Below are positions 11,462 to 19,786 of a stretch of 40,080 bases of DNA, one piece after another. This DNA is from CAZFER01 sp964517495 (lineage in GTDB: Bacteria; Hinthialibacterota; Hinthialibacteria; Hinthialibacterales; Hinthialibacteraceae). A program made the position numbers and the translations under genes. Position 1 is the first letter of the stretch. Each line of letters begins with the position of its first letter. A model generated the notes under the pieces. It had not been told where the DNA came from. It worked only from the letters and a program-made list of their open reading frames with translations, and searched no databases. The DNA lies in NCBI GenBank assembly GCA_964517495.1, contig CAZFER010000059.1:1-40080 (forward strand). The letters run 5' to 3'.

Positions 11462-12643
11462 ATGTGGTCAAGTTTGAAACGTTTTTGGTTATTTGACGAT
11501 CCCCGTTCTTATGGTGCACGTGCCATTTTAAATGGGGCCGTTAAGGGGTTGCGGAAAATTGGGAAAGAAGTTCGGCTTTTTAAATATGATCCCCAGTTGG
11601 ATAACCCCTCTTCCCTTCTCCGTGAAGATCTATTGAATTACAAACCGGATGCGGTGCTTCTGGCCAATCACCCTTCTTCACTCTTTTTATCTCAAATCGG
11701 ATTGGGTTCTCCGCCCTGTCAATTTTTTATATGGGTTTTTGATGATCCTTATATGATGGGAGCGGAAAAATATTCGGATGAGGAGATTGTTTTACTGGCT
11801 GATCCAGGATTTATCAGTGGTGCTCGTATGCGAGGGGCGTCACAAATCTATTTTTTACCTGTTGCTGCTCCAGTTTCATCCAATGCTCAATATAAAAAAG
11901 AATATAACGCCCCACTTGCTTATGTGGGTTCCACATTAAATTTAAACCAATTGCGTTCAAAGATTCAGCCCCAGATGGCCGAATATTTCGATTTTATTGT
12001 GAAAAAAAAGATTGAAGATCCTGCCAATTCTTTTTCGTATTATCTGAATAATTATCCAATTTCGAATGAAAAAAAAGTTACGCTTACCGGTCATTTGCTT
12101 TATTATCTCTATACGGAAGCCAACCGCATTACCCGCTTGAGCTTTTTAAAGGTGCTTTCTTCTTCAATAGACATTCAATTTTATGGTAATGATGCCTGGC
12201 TTCCATTGATTCAAAATACAAAATTAGAAAGATTCTTTCACGGCACGATTGATCCATTTGAGGATTATTCTCATCTTATCAGGTCGGTTGATATCAATGT
12301 GAATTTAAGAAGTTTGCAAGGTTTTGTGGCACCCACTCAACGCGATTTTCTGGTCCCTCGGCATGGTGGATTCTTAATGTCCACGGCTATCAATCAGGAG
12401 TTTTACGATTGGAGTTATATTGATCCGGAAGACTTATTTGGCCTGCCATCGTTTCCCTGGTCGCCTTCGTTTCCCACACCGGATCTATTTACTGAAGCGG
12501 CGGAGTTGTATCTCAGTGACGGCCGATTCAGGCGTGATTGGGTGGATTATGTCTTGACTGAACTGATGCGCCGCCATTTATTTTCCCACCGCATGGAACA
12601 ATTAGGCATTATGCTGAGTAAAAAACAGAAGTATCAAATATAG
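11462..12643 (+). CDS. CgeB/DUF3880-like glycosyltransferase
   Basis: A 393-residue cytoplasmic protein without a signal peptide. The N-terminal half is a Rossmann-like domain (WLFDDPRSYGARAILNGAV, then KPDAVLLANHPSS). The second half has the layout of CgeB-type transferases: 'APLAYVGSTLNLNQLR' after the linker, 'DINVNLRSLQGF' and 'RDFLVPRHGGFLMS', which matches the family pattern of an Asn-rich strand followed by 'R.FE....G.fLL'. These enzymes are GT-B fold sugar transferases acting on surface glycans or spore coats. Donor and acceptor cannot be read from sequence. The gene stands alone, divergent from the VIT/VWA gene; the 110-base divergent region should contain both promoters. No strong Shine-Dalgarno is visible before the ATG. 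Confidence 0.72.
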   Translation: MWSSLKRFWLFDDPRSYGARAILNGAVKGLRKIGKEVRLFKYDPQLDNPSSLLREDLLNYKPDAVLLANHPSSLFLSQIGLGSPPCQFFIWVFDDPYMMGAEKYSDEEIVLLADPGFISGARMRGASQIYFLPVAAPVSSNAQYKKEYNAPLAYVGSTLNLNQLRSKIQPQMAEYFDFIVKKKIEDPANSFSYYLNNYPISNEKKVTLTGHLLYYLYTEANRITRLSFLKVLSSSIDIQFYGNDAWLPLIQNTKLERFFHGTIDPFEDYSHLIRSVDINVNLRSLQGFVAPTQRDFLVPRHGGFLMSTAINQEFYDWSYIDPEDLFGLPSFPWSPSFPTPDLFTEAAELYLSDGRFRRDWVDYVLTELMRRHLFSHRMEQLGIMLSKKQKYQI

Positions 12644-12653
12644 CACCCCTTGC

Positions 12654-12857
12654 ATGAATAAAGATAAATTCAAAGCCAGAGCCATGTTAATTGGCGACCG
12701 AATTGACTTGCGAACTTTGGAAACCGCTGACCGCTTGGCTGCTTCTCCGTTAACGTTTCAAGTCAACGGTGGAGGGATCGCAGATTTATTTCGTTATGGA
12801 GCATGCTGTGGTCATTCAATCTTTTCCTGTACTTCGCCACACAGGTTGATGTTTTGA
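12654..12857 (+). pseudogene. Truncated, frameshifted RMD1/DUF155-family remnant
   Basis: The first 50 residues read KARAMLIGDRIDLRTLE and PLTFQVNGGG then LFRYGA. This is the start of RMD1-family (DUF155) membrane-associated proteins, which normally run to about 250-300 residues and continue 'LFRYGAVVLF'. Here the frame departs right after LFRYGA. Moving to the +1 frame at 12804 restores 'AVVIQSF', so a one-base change has broken the gene. The +1 frame itself stops within 15 codons, so the rest is missing. Its 3' end overlaps the tail of the convergent PQQ-like gene, which points to a rearrangement boundary. Confidence 0.65.
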
Positions 12858-15491
12858 CGCTTCTTTTGCCCCCAGACATGAGGTTTGGAGACCGCTGGCT
12901 TGGGAGGTGTAGAAAATACGTCCATTGGAAACAGTTGCTCCCAGGCATTCGCGTGAATCTATAGCTGGCCCGCTGGAAACCAGTTGGTTTTCATCGAGCA
13001 GATTGACCATATCCATATTGGTTCCCATCAAATAAGGGCCTGAGACAGTAAAACGTGTGCAGGCATAGTTATTGTTGAAACGGTTCACAATCTTTCCAGT
13101 CTTCTTATCGAAGACATGTCCATCGCCGCGAATGGCATTTGAAAACAGGAAATCCTCACCAACTGATACGACGTTCACAGCAGATTCAACCGGATCGGAT
13201 CGCCAGACCAATGAGCCATCCTCCGCGTTCAAACACCAAATATAACGTTGATCGGTTCCTTCGTGGGGCTGATTGTAGCCCCCCATGTACAAGCGTCCAT
13301 CTTTGGCGGAAAGCGTACATCCTGCTGTTACGTAATATTTTGTGGTTGACCAAATCACATCACCGGTCATAGGATCGATTGCCGCGGTTAATCCATTGGC
13401 CTCGGAGGGTAATCCCCTTCTCTTTTTTTTATCTGCGGCATAACCAAAAAAGGTTGAGTAATACAAGACACCGTCCATCAAAGCCAAGCCACAATCGTTC
13501 CCTCCAGAACCGATATCAGAGAAATCCTTCTGCCATATGTGTTCTCCTGTTTGCAAATTCCACGCCCAGATCAAAGGTTTATTATCTTTGGGATAATAGG
13601 GATTATCATGGGTGTAAATCCAGCTCATAATTTCTTTTCCTTCGGGTGCTTCCACCGGTTCAGCTCTAAAAATAAACGGTTTTTCTGAACCTTGAGCGGC
13701 ATACTCACCCGAGCCGGAAGCGTAAAAGGCCATGCCCTTATAGATCACCGGGGGCGCCTGACGGCTCCAACTAGGCGATCCAGTAAAAGGCCCTTCCCAC
13801 AATAACTCGCCAGTAGCGGCATCGAGACAGCGCAGATGAGATTGCTTCATCCCTGCTTGGGGTACTAATAATCGTTCTTCATGATAAATAGGGGATGTGA
13901 ACGATAAATAGACATTCGGCCAGTACCGTCTCCATAACAAACGCCCGGTTTCCTGTTCCACGGCGGAAATAATACCTTCCGCGGTGTGGGTATACATCCT
14001 TCCCCCGCCGCAAACCGGCAAGTGTTTGACGGTTCCCTCAACCCGGCGCAACCAATTTAATTGCAATGGAGGTTGAACGGTATAGGGTGTGGAATTGGTA
14101 TTGCCTAAATTGCCATAGTTGGTATACCAATTGTATTTTGAACCGGCATAAGGTCCAGTAAGGGGACTTCGAATTTTCCAATGTTGCAAATCGTTTGTAG
14201 GTAAGGATGCATTCCCCTCCGATCCGAGAATGTACAAATATCCATCTTCACATCCGAAGTAAATACGGCCCTTACTAACGGCCACAGGTGCGGTGATGGG
14301 TTTGTTAAACGCGGTTTTAAATGACCAGATTGATCCTTCTCCATCCAATGGTACTACGTGTAATTTCCCATCAAGTCCACCATAAACGGCATGATTTTTT
14401 AGAAGAATGGGAGATGCAATGGTGCCTGCCTTATTCAATATTTGAGGTGTTTTACTGTCGGGGGTGTGTTTGCATAAACCTTTTCCGTGTTCAGGGCGGC
14501 CACGATAGACATCGTCACCACGTATACTAACCGAGCAGAAACTTAACAATCCATCGAGATTAATGGCGGTTTCAGTACCTGGAACCACATCTGTTTCGAG
14601 TTTTCCATCTTTCAATTGAAGAATTTCCGTTCGGCCCGCGTTATCCCGGCGGTGCCATTGGACATACACTTTGTTATTCTGGCCGATGCTTTGGCCAAAT
14701 GTGGCGGGATATTCGCTGCCGATGTAATTAGGTATCACACCGGCCTCGAGCAATTTCGGTGTATCACCTTGATCCTGCAAAAATACCGTTCGCCCACCTG
14801 CTGGAATAACAATGACATTTTCATATGCCGATATATTGCGTGTGCAACAAAAGTGGTCTTTCCAGTTTACCCGGCCATCTTTGTGCTTTAGCCAATCATC
14901 TCCATTCCAACGGTCTCCCGTAAATCCCATTATTTCTTTCACAAAATCCCATGTCCAACTGACTGATCCGTCTGCTTCAAGCGCATACACCTGTGAACCC
15001 AGGGTGGCGTAATACACACGTTGATTGGTCACCACCGGTGCACTGAAGATTGGTTCTCCGCAAGTGATTTTTTTAACAACCGTGCCGTCTCTTATATCCA
15101 ACACATAGATATGCCCCGCCGTGGTTCCAAAATGGATGTAGTCACCAATTATGGCGGGTGAAGAGATATTGTTACAATTTCCTTTTCCGCCTTCACTTTT
15201 AAAGGTCCATTTTGTTTCCAGGGTTTGTGTGTTTATACAAAACATAACCCCTGAGCCATCCAACACATACACATGGCCATTTGAAATCACTGGAGAAGTA
15301 TAAATTCCATCCGTCATCGCCACGGTTCCAACCAAACCGAGAGGAGTGGAAATTCTTTGTTCAGGAACATTGCCGGAATGGCGGCTGTCATGTTTGAGTT
15401 GCAGCCACTCTTGAGTAAACGCTGTTGAATAACTAAGCGTGAATATCACAATTGATATAACAATCATAACAAAGCGACTATAAATAACCAT
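12816..15491 (-). CDS. PQQ-like beta-propeller repeat protein, exported
   Basis: This 891-residue protein has a signal peptide (about 1-26, IVIFTLSYSTAFTQ) and then many PQQ-like blades: YTSPVISNGHVYVLDGSG, HIYVLDIRDGTVV, FGCEDGYLYILGSEG and similar. Two propellers seem to be joined: about 30-440 and about 470-890, linked near a Tyr/Asn-rich stretch. No haem motif CxxCH and no quinoprotein disulfide is visible, so a redox alcohol dehydrogenase is unlikely; a binding or scaffold role in the periplasm is more probable. The start has AAAGGGG seven bases upstream. The gene lies 34 bases downstream of the leftward UroD-family gene, suggesting the same transcript. In related lineages such proteins often accompany carbohydrate loci. 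Confidence 0.85.
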   Translation of the reverse strand: MVIYSRFVMIVISIVIFTLSYSTAFTQEWLQLKHDSRHSGNVPEQRISTPLGLVGTVAMTDGIYTSPVISNGHVYVLDGSGVMFCINTQTLETKWTFKSEGGKGNCNNISSPAIIGDYIHFGTTAGHIYVLDIRDGTVVKKITCGEPIFSAPVVTNQRVYYATLGSQVYALEADGSVSWTWDFVKEIMGFTGDRWNGDDWLKHKDGRVNWKDHFCCTRNISAYENVIVIPAGGRTVFLQDQGDTPKLLEAGVIPNYIGSEYPATFGQSIGQNNKVYVQWHRRDNAGRTEILQLKDGKLETDVVPGTETAINLDGLLSFCSVSIRGDDVYRGRPEHGKGLCKHTPDSKTPQILNKAGTIASPILLKNHAVYGGLDGKLHVVPLDGEGSIWSFKTAFNKPITAPVAVSKGRIYFGCEDGYLYILGSEGNASLPTNDLQHWKIRSPLTGPYAGSKYNWYTNYGNLGNTNSTPYTVQPPLQLNWLRRVEGTVKHLPVCGGGRMYTHTAEGIISAVEQETGRLLWRRYWPNVYLSFTSPIYHEERLLVPQAGMKQSHLRCLDAATGELLWEGPFTGSPSWSRQAPPVIYKGMAFYASGSGEYAAQGSEKPFIFRAEPVEAPEGKEIMSWIYTHDNPYYPKDNKPLIWAWNLQTGEHIWQKDFSDIGSGGNDCGLALMDGVLYYSTFFGYAADKKKRRGLPSEANGLTAAIDPMTGDVIWSTTKYYVTAGCTLSAKDGRLYMGGYNQPHEGTDQRYIWCLNAEDGSLVWRSDPVESAVNVVSVGEDFLFSNAIRGDGHVFDKKTGKIVNRFNNNYACTRFTVSGPYLMGTNMDMVNLLDENQLVSSGPAIDSRECLGATVSNGRIFYTSQASGLQTSCLGAKEASKHQPVWRSTGKD

Positions 15492-15517
15492 CTTAAATCC
15501 CCTTTAATTTCATTTCT

Positions 15518-16483
15518 TTATTCCACATATTCACGGATTATGCGAATGTTGTCAGGCGGTGTTTCATAAGGCAGGCAACCAGTGCCCATCAAGAAATTAG
15601 GACGGCCAGCGACCATGGATAAGATACGAACAATCTCTAGATAGATACGATCTTTATCTGAGCATGCGACGATTCCTGGATCCATATTAACCCTTACTTT
15701 GACATGAGGGTGCGTTTCAGATACTCGTTCGATGAATGCCTTTTGATCGGTTTCGACATTGCAAACCACATAGCCGGTTCCGGTTGATAGAATATCATCA
15801 AGTATCAGTATGGTATCCCCACCCATAATGCAAGGAACGGGATGATTCACAATATTGGATGCCAGTTCCAATATGCGTTTTAATGCGGGTAGTTCGAGTT
15901 CTCGAAAATGTTTGGGAGATAACATTGGGGGAGAAGCGGCTGACTCAAAAAAGGCAACATCCAGCCCTGCTTCTACAATAGCTCGGCAAAAATTGGCTTG
16001 ATTTTCAGCTAGTTGCATCAGGAAAGCCGCGACATCACCGGGTCGCAAGGCAACATCCTCACACAAATTTGCAATGCCACGCAAATTAAATGCAATCGAA
16101 AAGGGTCCGGAAACCGGAATCCGGACATCTGCATCCGGCAATTCTTTGGCCAATCGCTTTCCTACTTCAATCACCATCGCAAGACGACCGTCCGTTGCAG
16201 GATTGTAGGGTTGAAGCGCTAGTGCGTCATCCAAAGACAGGCATAACGTTTTATGAATAGCGGGTATTCCGTTTCCAGCAGGTATGGAAATATTAGCCCC
16301 ATAGGCTTCGGCTTCAAGATTATATATATCAATTCCCACCACAATGGGGGTGTGGTGGTAGAGTAAATAGGCTTGTCTATGGCCTTCAAACATAAGGTCA
16401 GCATCCCGGGATACATCCCAGGGTGATCGATCAACCATTCGGGCAGCGTGTTCATAGACAGAGGGGGTAAATGATATTTTCAT
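15518..16483 (-). CDS. Uroporphyrinogen decarboxylase (UroD/MtaA) superfamily protein, divergent
   Basis: A 321-residue TIM-barrel protein of the URO-D superfamily. The start at 16481-16483 is preferred over an upstream in-frame ATG because CGGAG lies about ten bases upstream and the family similarity begins here (VYEHAARMVDRSPW). Conserved elements include VSGPFSIAFNLRG, VAFFESAASPPMLSPKHF and GTGCLPYETPPDNI. Compared with zinc-dependent corrinoid/CoM methyltransferases, the C-terminal Cys303 and the middle Cys218 are kept, but the histidine two residues before Cys218 is Val216 (VPC instead of HxC). The zinc site is therefore incomplete or altered. It is unlikely to be a haem-pathway HemE given its context and sequence. 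It is divergent from a second family member. Confidence 0.8.
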   Translation of the reverse strand: MKISFTPSVYEHAARMVDRSPWDVSRDADLMFEGHRQAYLLYHHTPIVVGIDIYNLEAEAYGANISIPAGNGIPAIHKTLCLSLDDALALQPYNPATDGRLAMVIEVGKRLAKELPDADVRIPVSGPFSIAFNLRGIANLCEDVALRPGDVAAFLMQLAENQANFCRAIVEAGLDVAFFESAASPPMLSPKHFRELELPALKRILELASNIVNHPVPCIMGGDTILILDDILSTGTGYVVCNVETDQKAFIERVSETHPHVKVRVNMDPGIVACSDKDRIYLEIVRILSMVAGRPNFLMGTGCLPYETPPDNIRIIREYVE

Positions 16484-16556
16484 GGTGTCAATTCTCCGAA
16501 TTATCTTTAAAGCCAATCGAATTTTCCAATTCAAACAAGAAAACCTGACTGAATAT

Positions 16557-16584
16557 TTGAAGCATTTCGCTTCCAATCTACAAT
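16557..16584 (+). promoter_or_regulatory. Candidate sigma-70 promoter with internal dyad before the MtaA-like gene
   Basis: TTGAAG (16557-16562) and TACAAT (16579-16584) are separated by 16 bases. The spacer contains the dyad GAAGC-5-GCTTC (16559-16573), which could be an operator. Transcription would start near 16591, about 50 bases before the ATG at 16643. It would drive the rightward run of hydrolase genes. Confidence 0.4.
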
Positions 16585-16642
16585 AAATTTCGATAGAGTG
16601 GAAGATATCTTTATCACAATTCAAGGGGGAAACATAATTAAA

Positions 16643-17653
16643 ATGTTTAAACAACTTGTACAGACCGCAACAAAAGAAAAAAGACGCCTGGCCGTACCAC
16701 TCATGGGCTTGCCGGGATTACAAAAAACGGGTTCCACCATCAAACTGTCTCAGCAAAATTACGCCGAACACTTTAATGCTATTCGGACATTATATGATGA
16801 ATTTAAGCCCGATATGCTTTTCCCCTTGATGGATATTACATTGGAAGCCAATGCATTGGGAGCTTATACCATTTTTCCCAAAGATGATTCGCCCACCGTT
16901 TTTGATAACGAATTCTCTCTAAACGAGTTGGAAAAACGCAAACATATTCAATTTGAATATGATGCACGTATCCGGTGTTATTTGGAAACCGTTTCTTTAA
17001 TGAGAGTCAATTTACCCTCAGATGTGTTACGAGGTGCTTACGCAACAGGCCCCTACACTCTTGCAGCAATCATGATGGGAGCCGAAGAGGCTGCCATCGC
17101 AACCCTTACAAAACCAGATGAACTTACCACGATTTGCCAGATTGTTACAGAAAAAATACGTGAAATGGTTCAATTGTTGATTGCTGCGGGCGCACAGGCA
17201 ATATGTATATTAGAACCGAATGCGGTTATGCTGGGGCCGGATCAATTCAAGCGTTTTTCGGCTGATTATGTTAAATCTATTGTGTCGTTATGCCACTCAT
17301 CAGACATTGATGTTATCTATCATATTTGTGGAAAAAGTACTCACCTTATCGATAAAATGATCGATTCAGGCGTGGATGCCCTCAGCCTTGATTCACCCTG
17401 GGCAGGTGTGAATCTACCGCAAATAGCAGAACAATTTGGAGATCGTACAATCCTGATTGGTAACATAAATCCCATTGGGCATCTCCTGTATTCCACTCCC
17501 CAAATGGTTGAGCAAGAAGTAAAGACATTACTGGAAAAAATGGATGGGTATCCAAACTATATACTCAGCACGGGATGTGATCTCCCTAAAAATACTCCCC
17601 TTGATAACATACATGCCATGATGCGGGCGGGGCGTAGTCATCGTATCAAATAA
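16643..17653 (+). CDS. MtaA/CmuA-like methyltransferase of the UroD superfamily
   Basis: A 336-residue protein. The ATG at 16643 is chosen over an upstream GTG because AAGGGGGA lies about 12 bases before it. It carries the zinc-site pattern of corrinoid:CoM-type methyltransferases: His227-x-Cys229 in YHICGK and Cys312 in STGCDLPKNTPLDNI. True HemE enzymes lack this HxC...C set. The family transfers methyl groups from methyl-corrinoid proteins to a thiol or pterin. No corrinoid protein, reactivase or substrate-specific methyltransferase is in the window, so the partner must be elsewhere. It is the first gene of a rightward run: the next ATG is 22 bases after its stop. Joint occurrence with glycosidases suggests handling of methylated sugars, which is inference. 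Confidence 0.82.
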   Translation: MFKQLVQTATKEKRRLAVPLMGLPGLQKTGSTIKLSQQNYAEHFNAIRTLYDEFKPDMLFPLMDITLEANALGAYTIFPKDDSPTVFDNEFSLNELEKRKHIQFEYDARIRCYLETVSLMRVNLPSDVLRGAYATGPYTLAAIMMGAEEAAIATLTKPDELTTICQIVTEKIREMVQLLIAAGAQAICILEPNAVMLGPDQFKRFSADYVKSIVSLCHSSDIDVIYHICGKSTHLIDKMIDSGVDALSLDSPWAGVNLPQIAEQFGDRTILIGNINPIGHLLYSTPQMVEQEVKTLLEKMDGYPNYILSTGCDLPKNTPLDNIHAMMRAGRSHRIK

Positions 17654-17675
17654 CAATTTAATCCAGAGGTTTCAA

Positions 17676-19742
17676 ATGAAAGCAACTAAATTTTTTGTAT
17701 GTATTCCAATTGTTCTAATAACTTTCGTTCAGATGACGGCATGGAGCGATTCAAATCAAACAGACCAACCAAATCCTTGGCAGGCATTACAAACCATAGA
17801 ACGTTCAATTCCTGATGCCGGCGATCATCCAGGGAATATCTATCTGGAAGGTGAATCCGTATCCGTTATTATCCCCGATTCAGCACCTGAGGATATTCAT
17901 TCATGGCAGATTTTGAATGATAAAGGAGAACTGATTCGATCAGGCAAAATTGATGAGAAAACACTCAAAACCATTCACATTGGTAATATGGAAATCGGAT
18001 GGTATCGGGTGGAATTTTTGGATCAAGATAAAAACATTCTTGCTTGGACAACGGCTGCTGTGCTGGTGAAACTGCAGGCTCCAACCCCTCAGGATTCCCC
18101 CATATGCATCGATGGCGCTCATGCCTGGTTTGCCAAAGACGATCCTGAAACGCAAAAACAACTCTCCCGCCTGGCAACTCTCGCGGGAGTTAATTGGATT
18201 CGCGATCGACTCCGGTGGCGGGAAATCCAACCCCAGGAGAATATATTTGCGGAACAGACAACCTATGATTCCTCTGCTGATATTCAACATCGTTTTGGAC
18301 TTAAGACTCTCCAGGTTTTTCATGATACCCCACCCTGGGCGGTTGGGGAGAATGCATCGAGAGGGCGTTTTTCAAATGATTTACGCCATGTTTATCGATT
18401 TTGCAAAACGATGGCAAAACGCTTTCAAGGCCGTGTTCAAGCATGGGAGCCTTGGAATGAAGCAAACGTTGATGACTTTGGCGGCCATACCGTGGATGAA
18501 ATGTGCTCATACCAAAAAGCCGCTTATCTGGGATTTAAAGCAGGAGATCCAAATGTAACTGTTGGCTGGAACGCTTATGCAGCGGTACCTACAGAATTGC
18601 ACACACAAGGTGTTCTTCACAATGAGAGCTGGCCCTATTTTGACACGTACAATATACATACTTATGATTGGCCCCATTCATACAAAACCCTATGGAAACC
18701 CGCTTTGGAAGCAGCCTGTGGCCGATCACTTTGGATAACAGAAAGCGATCGGGGAATACAATATCAAGAGAACTCACCAACATACGACTTATCAAAAAAG
18801 GATGAAATCCTCAAAGCCGAGTTTATGGCTCAATCATATGCAAGCAGTTTGTTTTCAGGCGCCAATCGGCATTTTCATTTCATTCTTGGGCATTACACCG
18901 AATCACGGAACAATGTGCAATTTGGCTTATTACGCCATGATTTAACACCACGTCCCGCTTATGTGGCTTTAGCGGCTCTTGGGCGCTTTTTGGCGGGGGG
19001 GCAATGTCTTGGACGTTTCAATGTGGAAAAAAATCCTAATGCTCATTTTTATGCCTTTAAGGCTGAACCAGATGGTGAAACCAAAGATGTGATCGTTGCC
19101 TGGGCTGAAAAACAAGTGGATTGGTCGAACCGTGGGAAACTGTCCATTGATTGGCCCGTGCCAAAAGAATTGAAGATTGAACAGATTTATGATTACCTGG
19201 GGAGAAAAATTAATCGTAAAGATTTAAACACACTAACCTCAGCACCAATTTTTCTCGTATTGCCTCCAGGTGAATCCAGTAAACTCGATTTGGAAAAACC
19301 AGTGAAAAACTCAGTATTTCGAAAAGGCAATCCCTCACCCGTTGTTTTTCAATGTGTGCTTCCAGCATCCACATGCATTCGGCTTGAAGAACGCCATTGG
19401 GCGATTGAACACGAGCATCTAGTCGAGGCGGGAAAAGAGATTGAGTTGCCTGTATATGCTTATAATTTCAGTGATAGAAAAGTCAAAGGTAGCGTTTCAC
19501 TTGATCATGCCCCTAATGATTGGAAAATCTCACAAAAAACCTGGAAAATATCCATGACACCACTTGAACGTAAACGGTTGCCATTACGTGTTTTGATCCC
19601 TAAACGGGAATTTAGTAAAACCTCGGACAACTGGATTCGCCTACGGGGAGAATTCGAAAACGCTGGTAAGCCCGTGCTGGCGTTTCGTTTAATAACTAAA
19701 GCTGGTGAAGGATATAACAATTTGGATCCATTTAATCACTAA
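17676..19742 (+). CDS. Clan GH-A glycoside hydrolase-like protein, exported
   Basis: A 688-residue protein with a signal peptide (1-24). An N-terminal beta domain (about 40-135, YLEGESVSVIIPD) precedes a (beta/alpha)8 domain from about 145 to 460. Two glutamates fit the clan A catalytic pair: Glu262 in EPWNEANVDDF (acid/base, always after an Asn) and Glu356 in LWITESDRG (nucleophile). The C-terminal third is made of beta-sandwich-type segments (about 490-688) that resemble accessory domains. The overall layout recalls GH39/GH5-like enzymes, but I cannot fix the family number. AGAGG lies six bases before the ATG. It follows the MtaA-like gene by 22 bases and precedes GH97 by 44 bases, so they should be co-transcribed. 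Confidence 0.82.
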   Translation: MKATKFFVCIPIVLITFVQMTAWSDSNQTDQPNPWQALQTIERSIPDAGDHPGNIYLEGESVSVIIPDSAPEDIHSWQILNDKGELIRSGKIDEKTLKTIHIGNMEIGWYRVEFLDQDKNILAWTTAAVLVKLQAPTPQDSPICIDGAHAWFAKDDPETQKQLSRLATLAGVNWIRDRLRWREIQPQENIFAEQTTYDSSADIQHRFGLKTLQVFHDTPPWAVGENASRGRFSNDLRHVYRFCKTMAKRFQGRVQAWEPWNEANVDDFGGHTVDEMCSYQKAAYLGFKAGDPNVTVGWNAYAAVPTELHTQGVLHNESWPYFDTYNIHTYDWPHSYKTLWKPALEAACGRSLWITESDRGIQYQENSPTYDLSKKDEILKAEFMAQSYASSLFSGANRHFHFILGHYTESRNNVQFGLLRHDLTPRPAYVALAALGRFLAGGQCLGRFNVEKNPNAHFYAFKAEPDGETKDVIVAWAEKQVDWSNRGKLSIDWPVPKELKIEQIYDYLGRKINRKDLNTLTSAPIFLVLPPGESSKLDLEKPVKNSVFRKGNPSPVVFQCVLPASTCIRLEERHWAIEHEHLVEAGKEIELPVYAYNFSDRKVKGSVSLDHAPNDWKISQKTWKISMTPLERKRLPLRVLIPKREFSKTSDNWIRLRGEFENAGKPVLAFRLITKAGEGYNNLDPFNH

Positions 19743-19786
19743 TACAGTGTCTTTATGACAACACCCATGTACAAGGAGTTTTACTA

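Noticed and set aside
15518..17653. UroD-family genes as hemE
   Set aside because: The HxC...C pattern and TP-x2-NI ending of the rightward protein fit methyltransferases, and no other haem gene is near.
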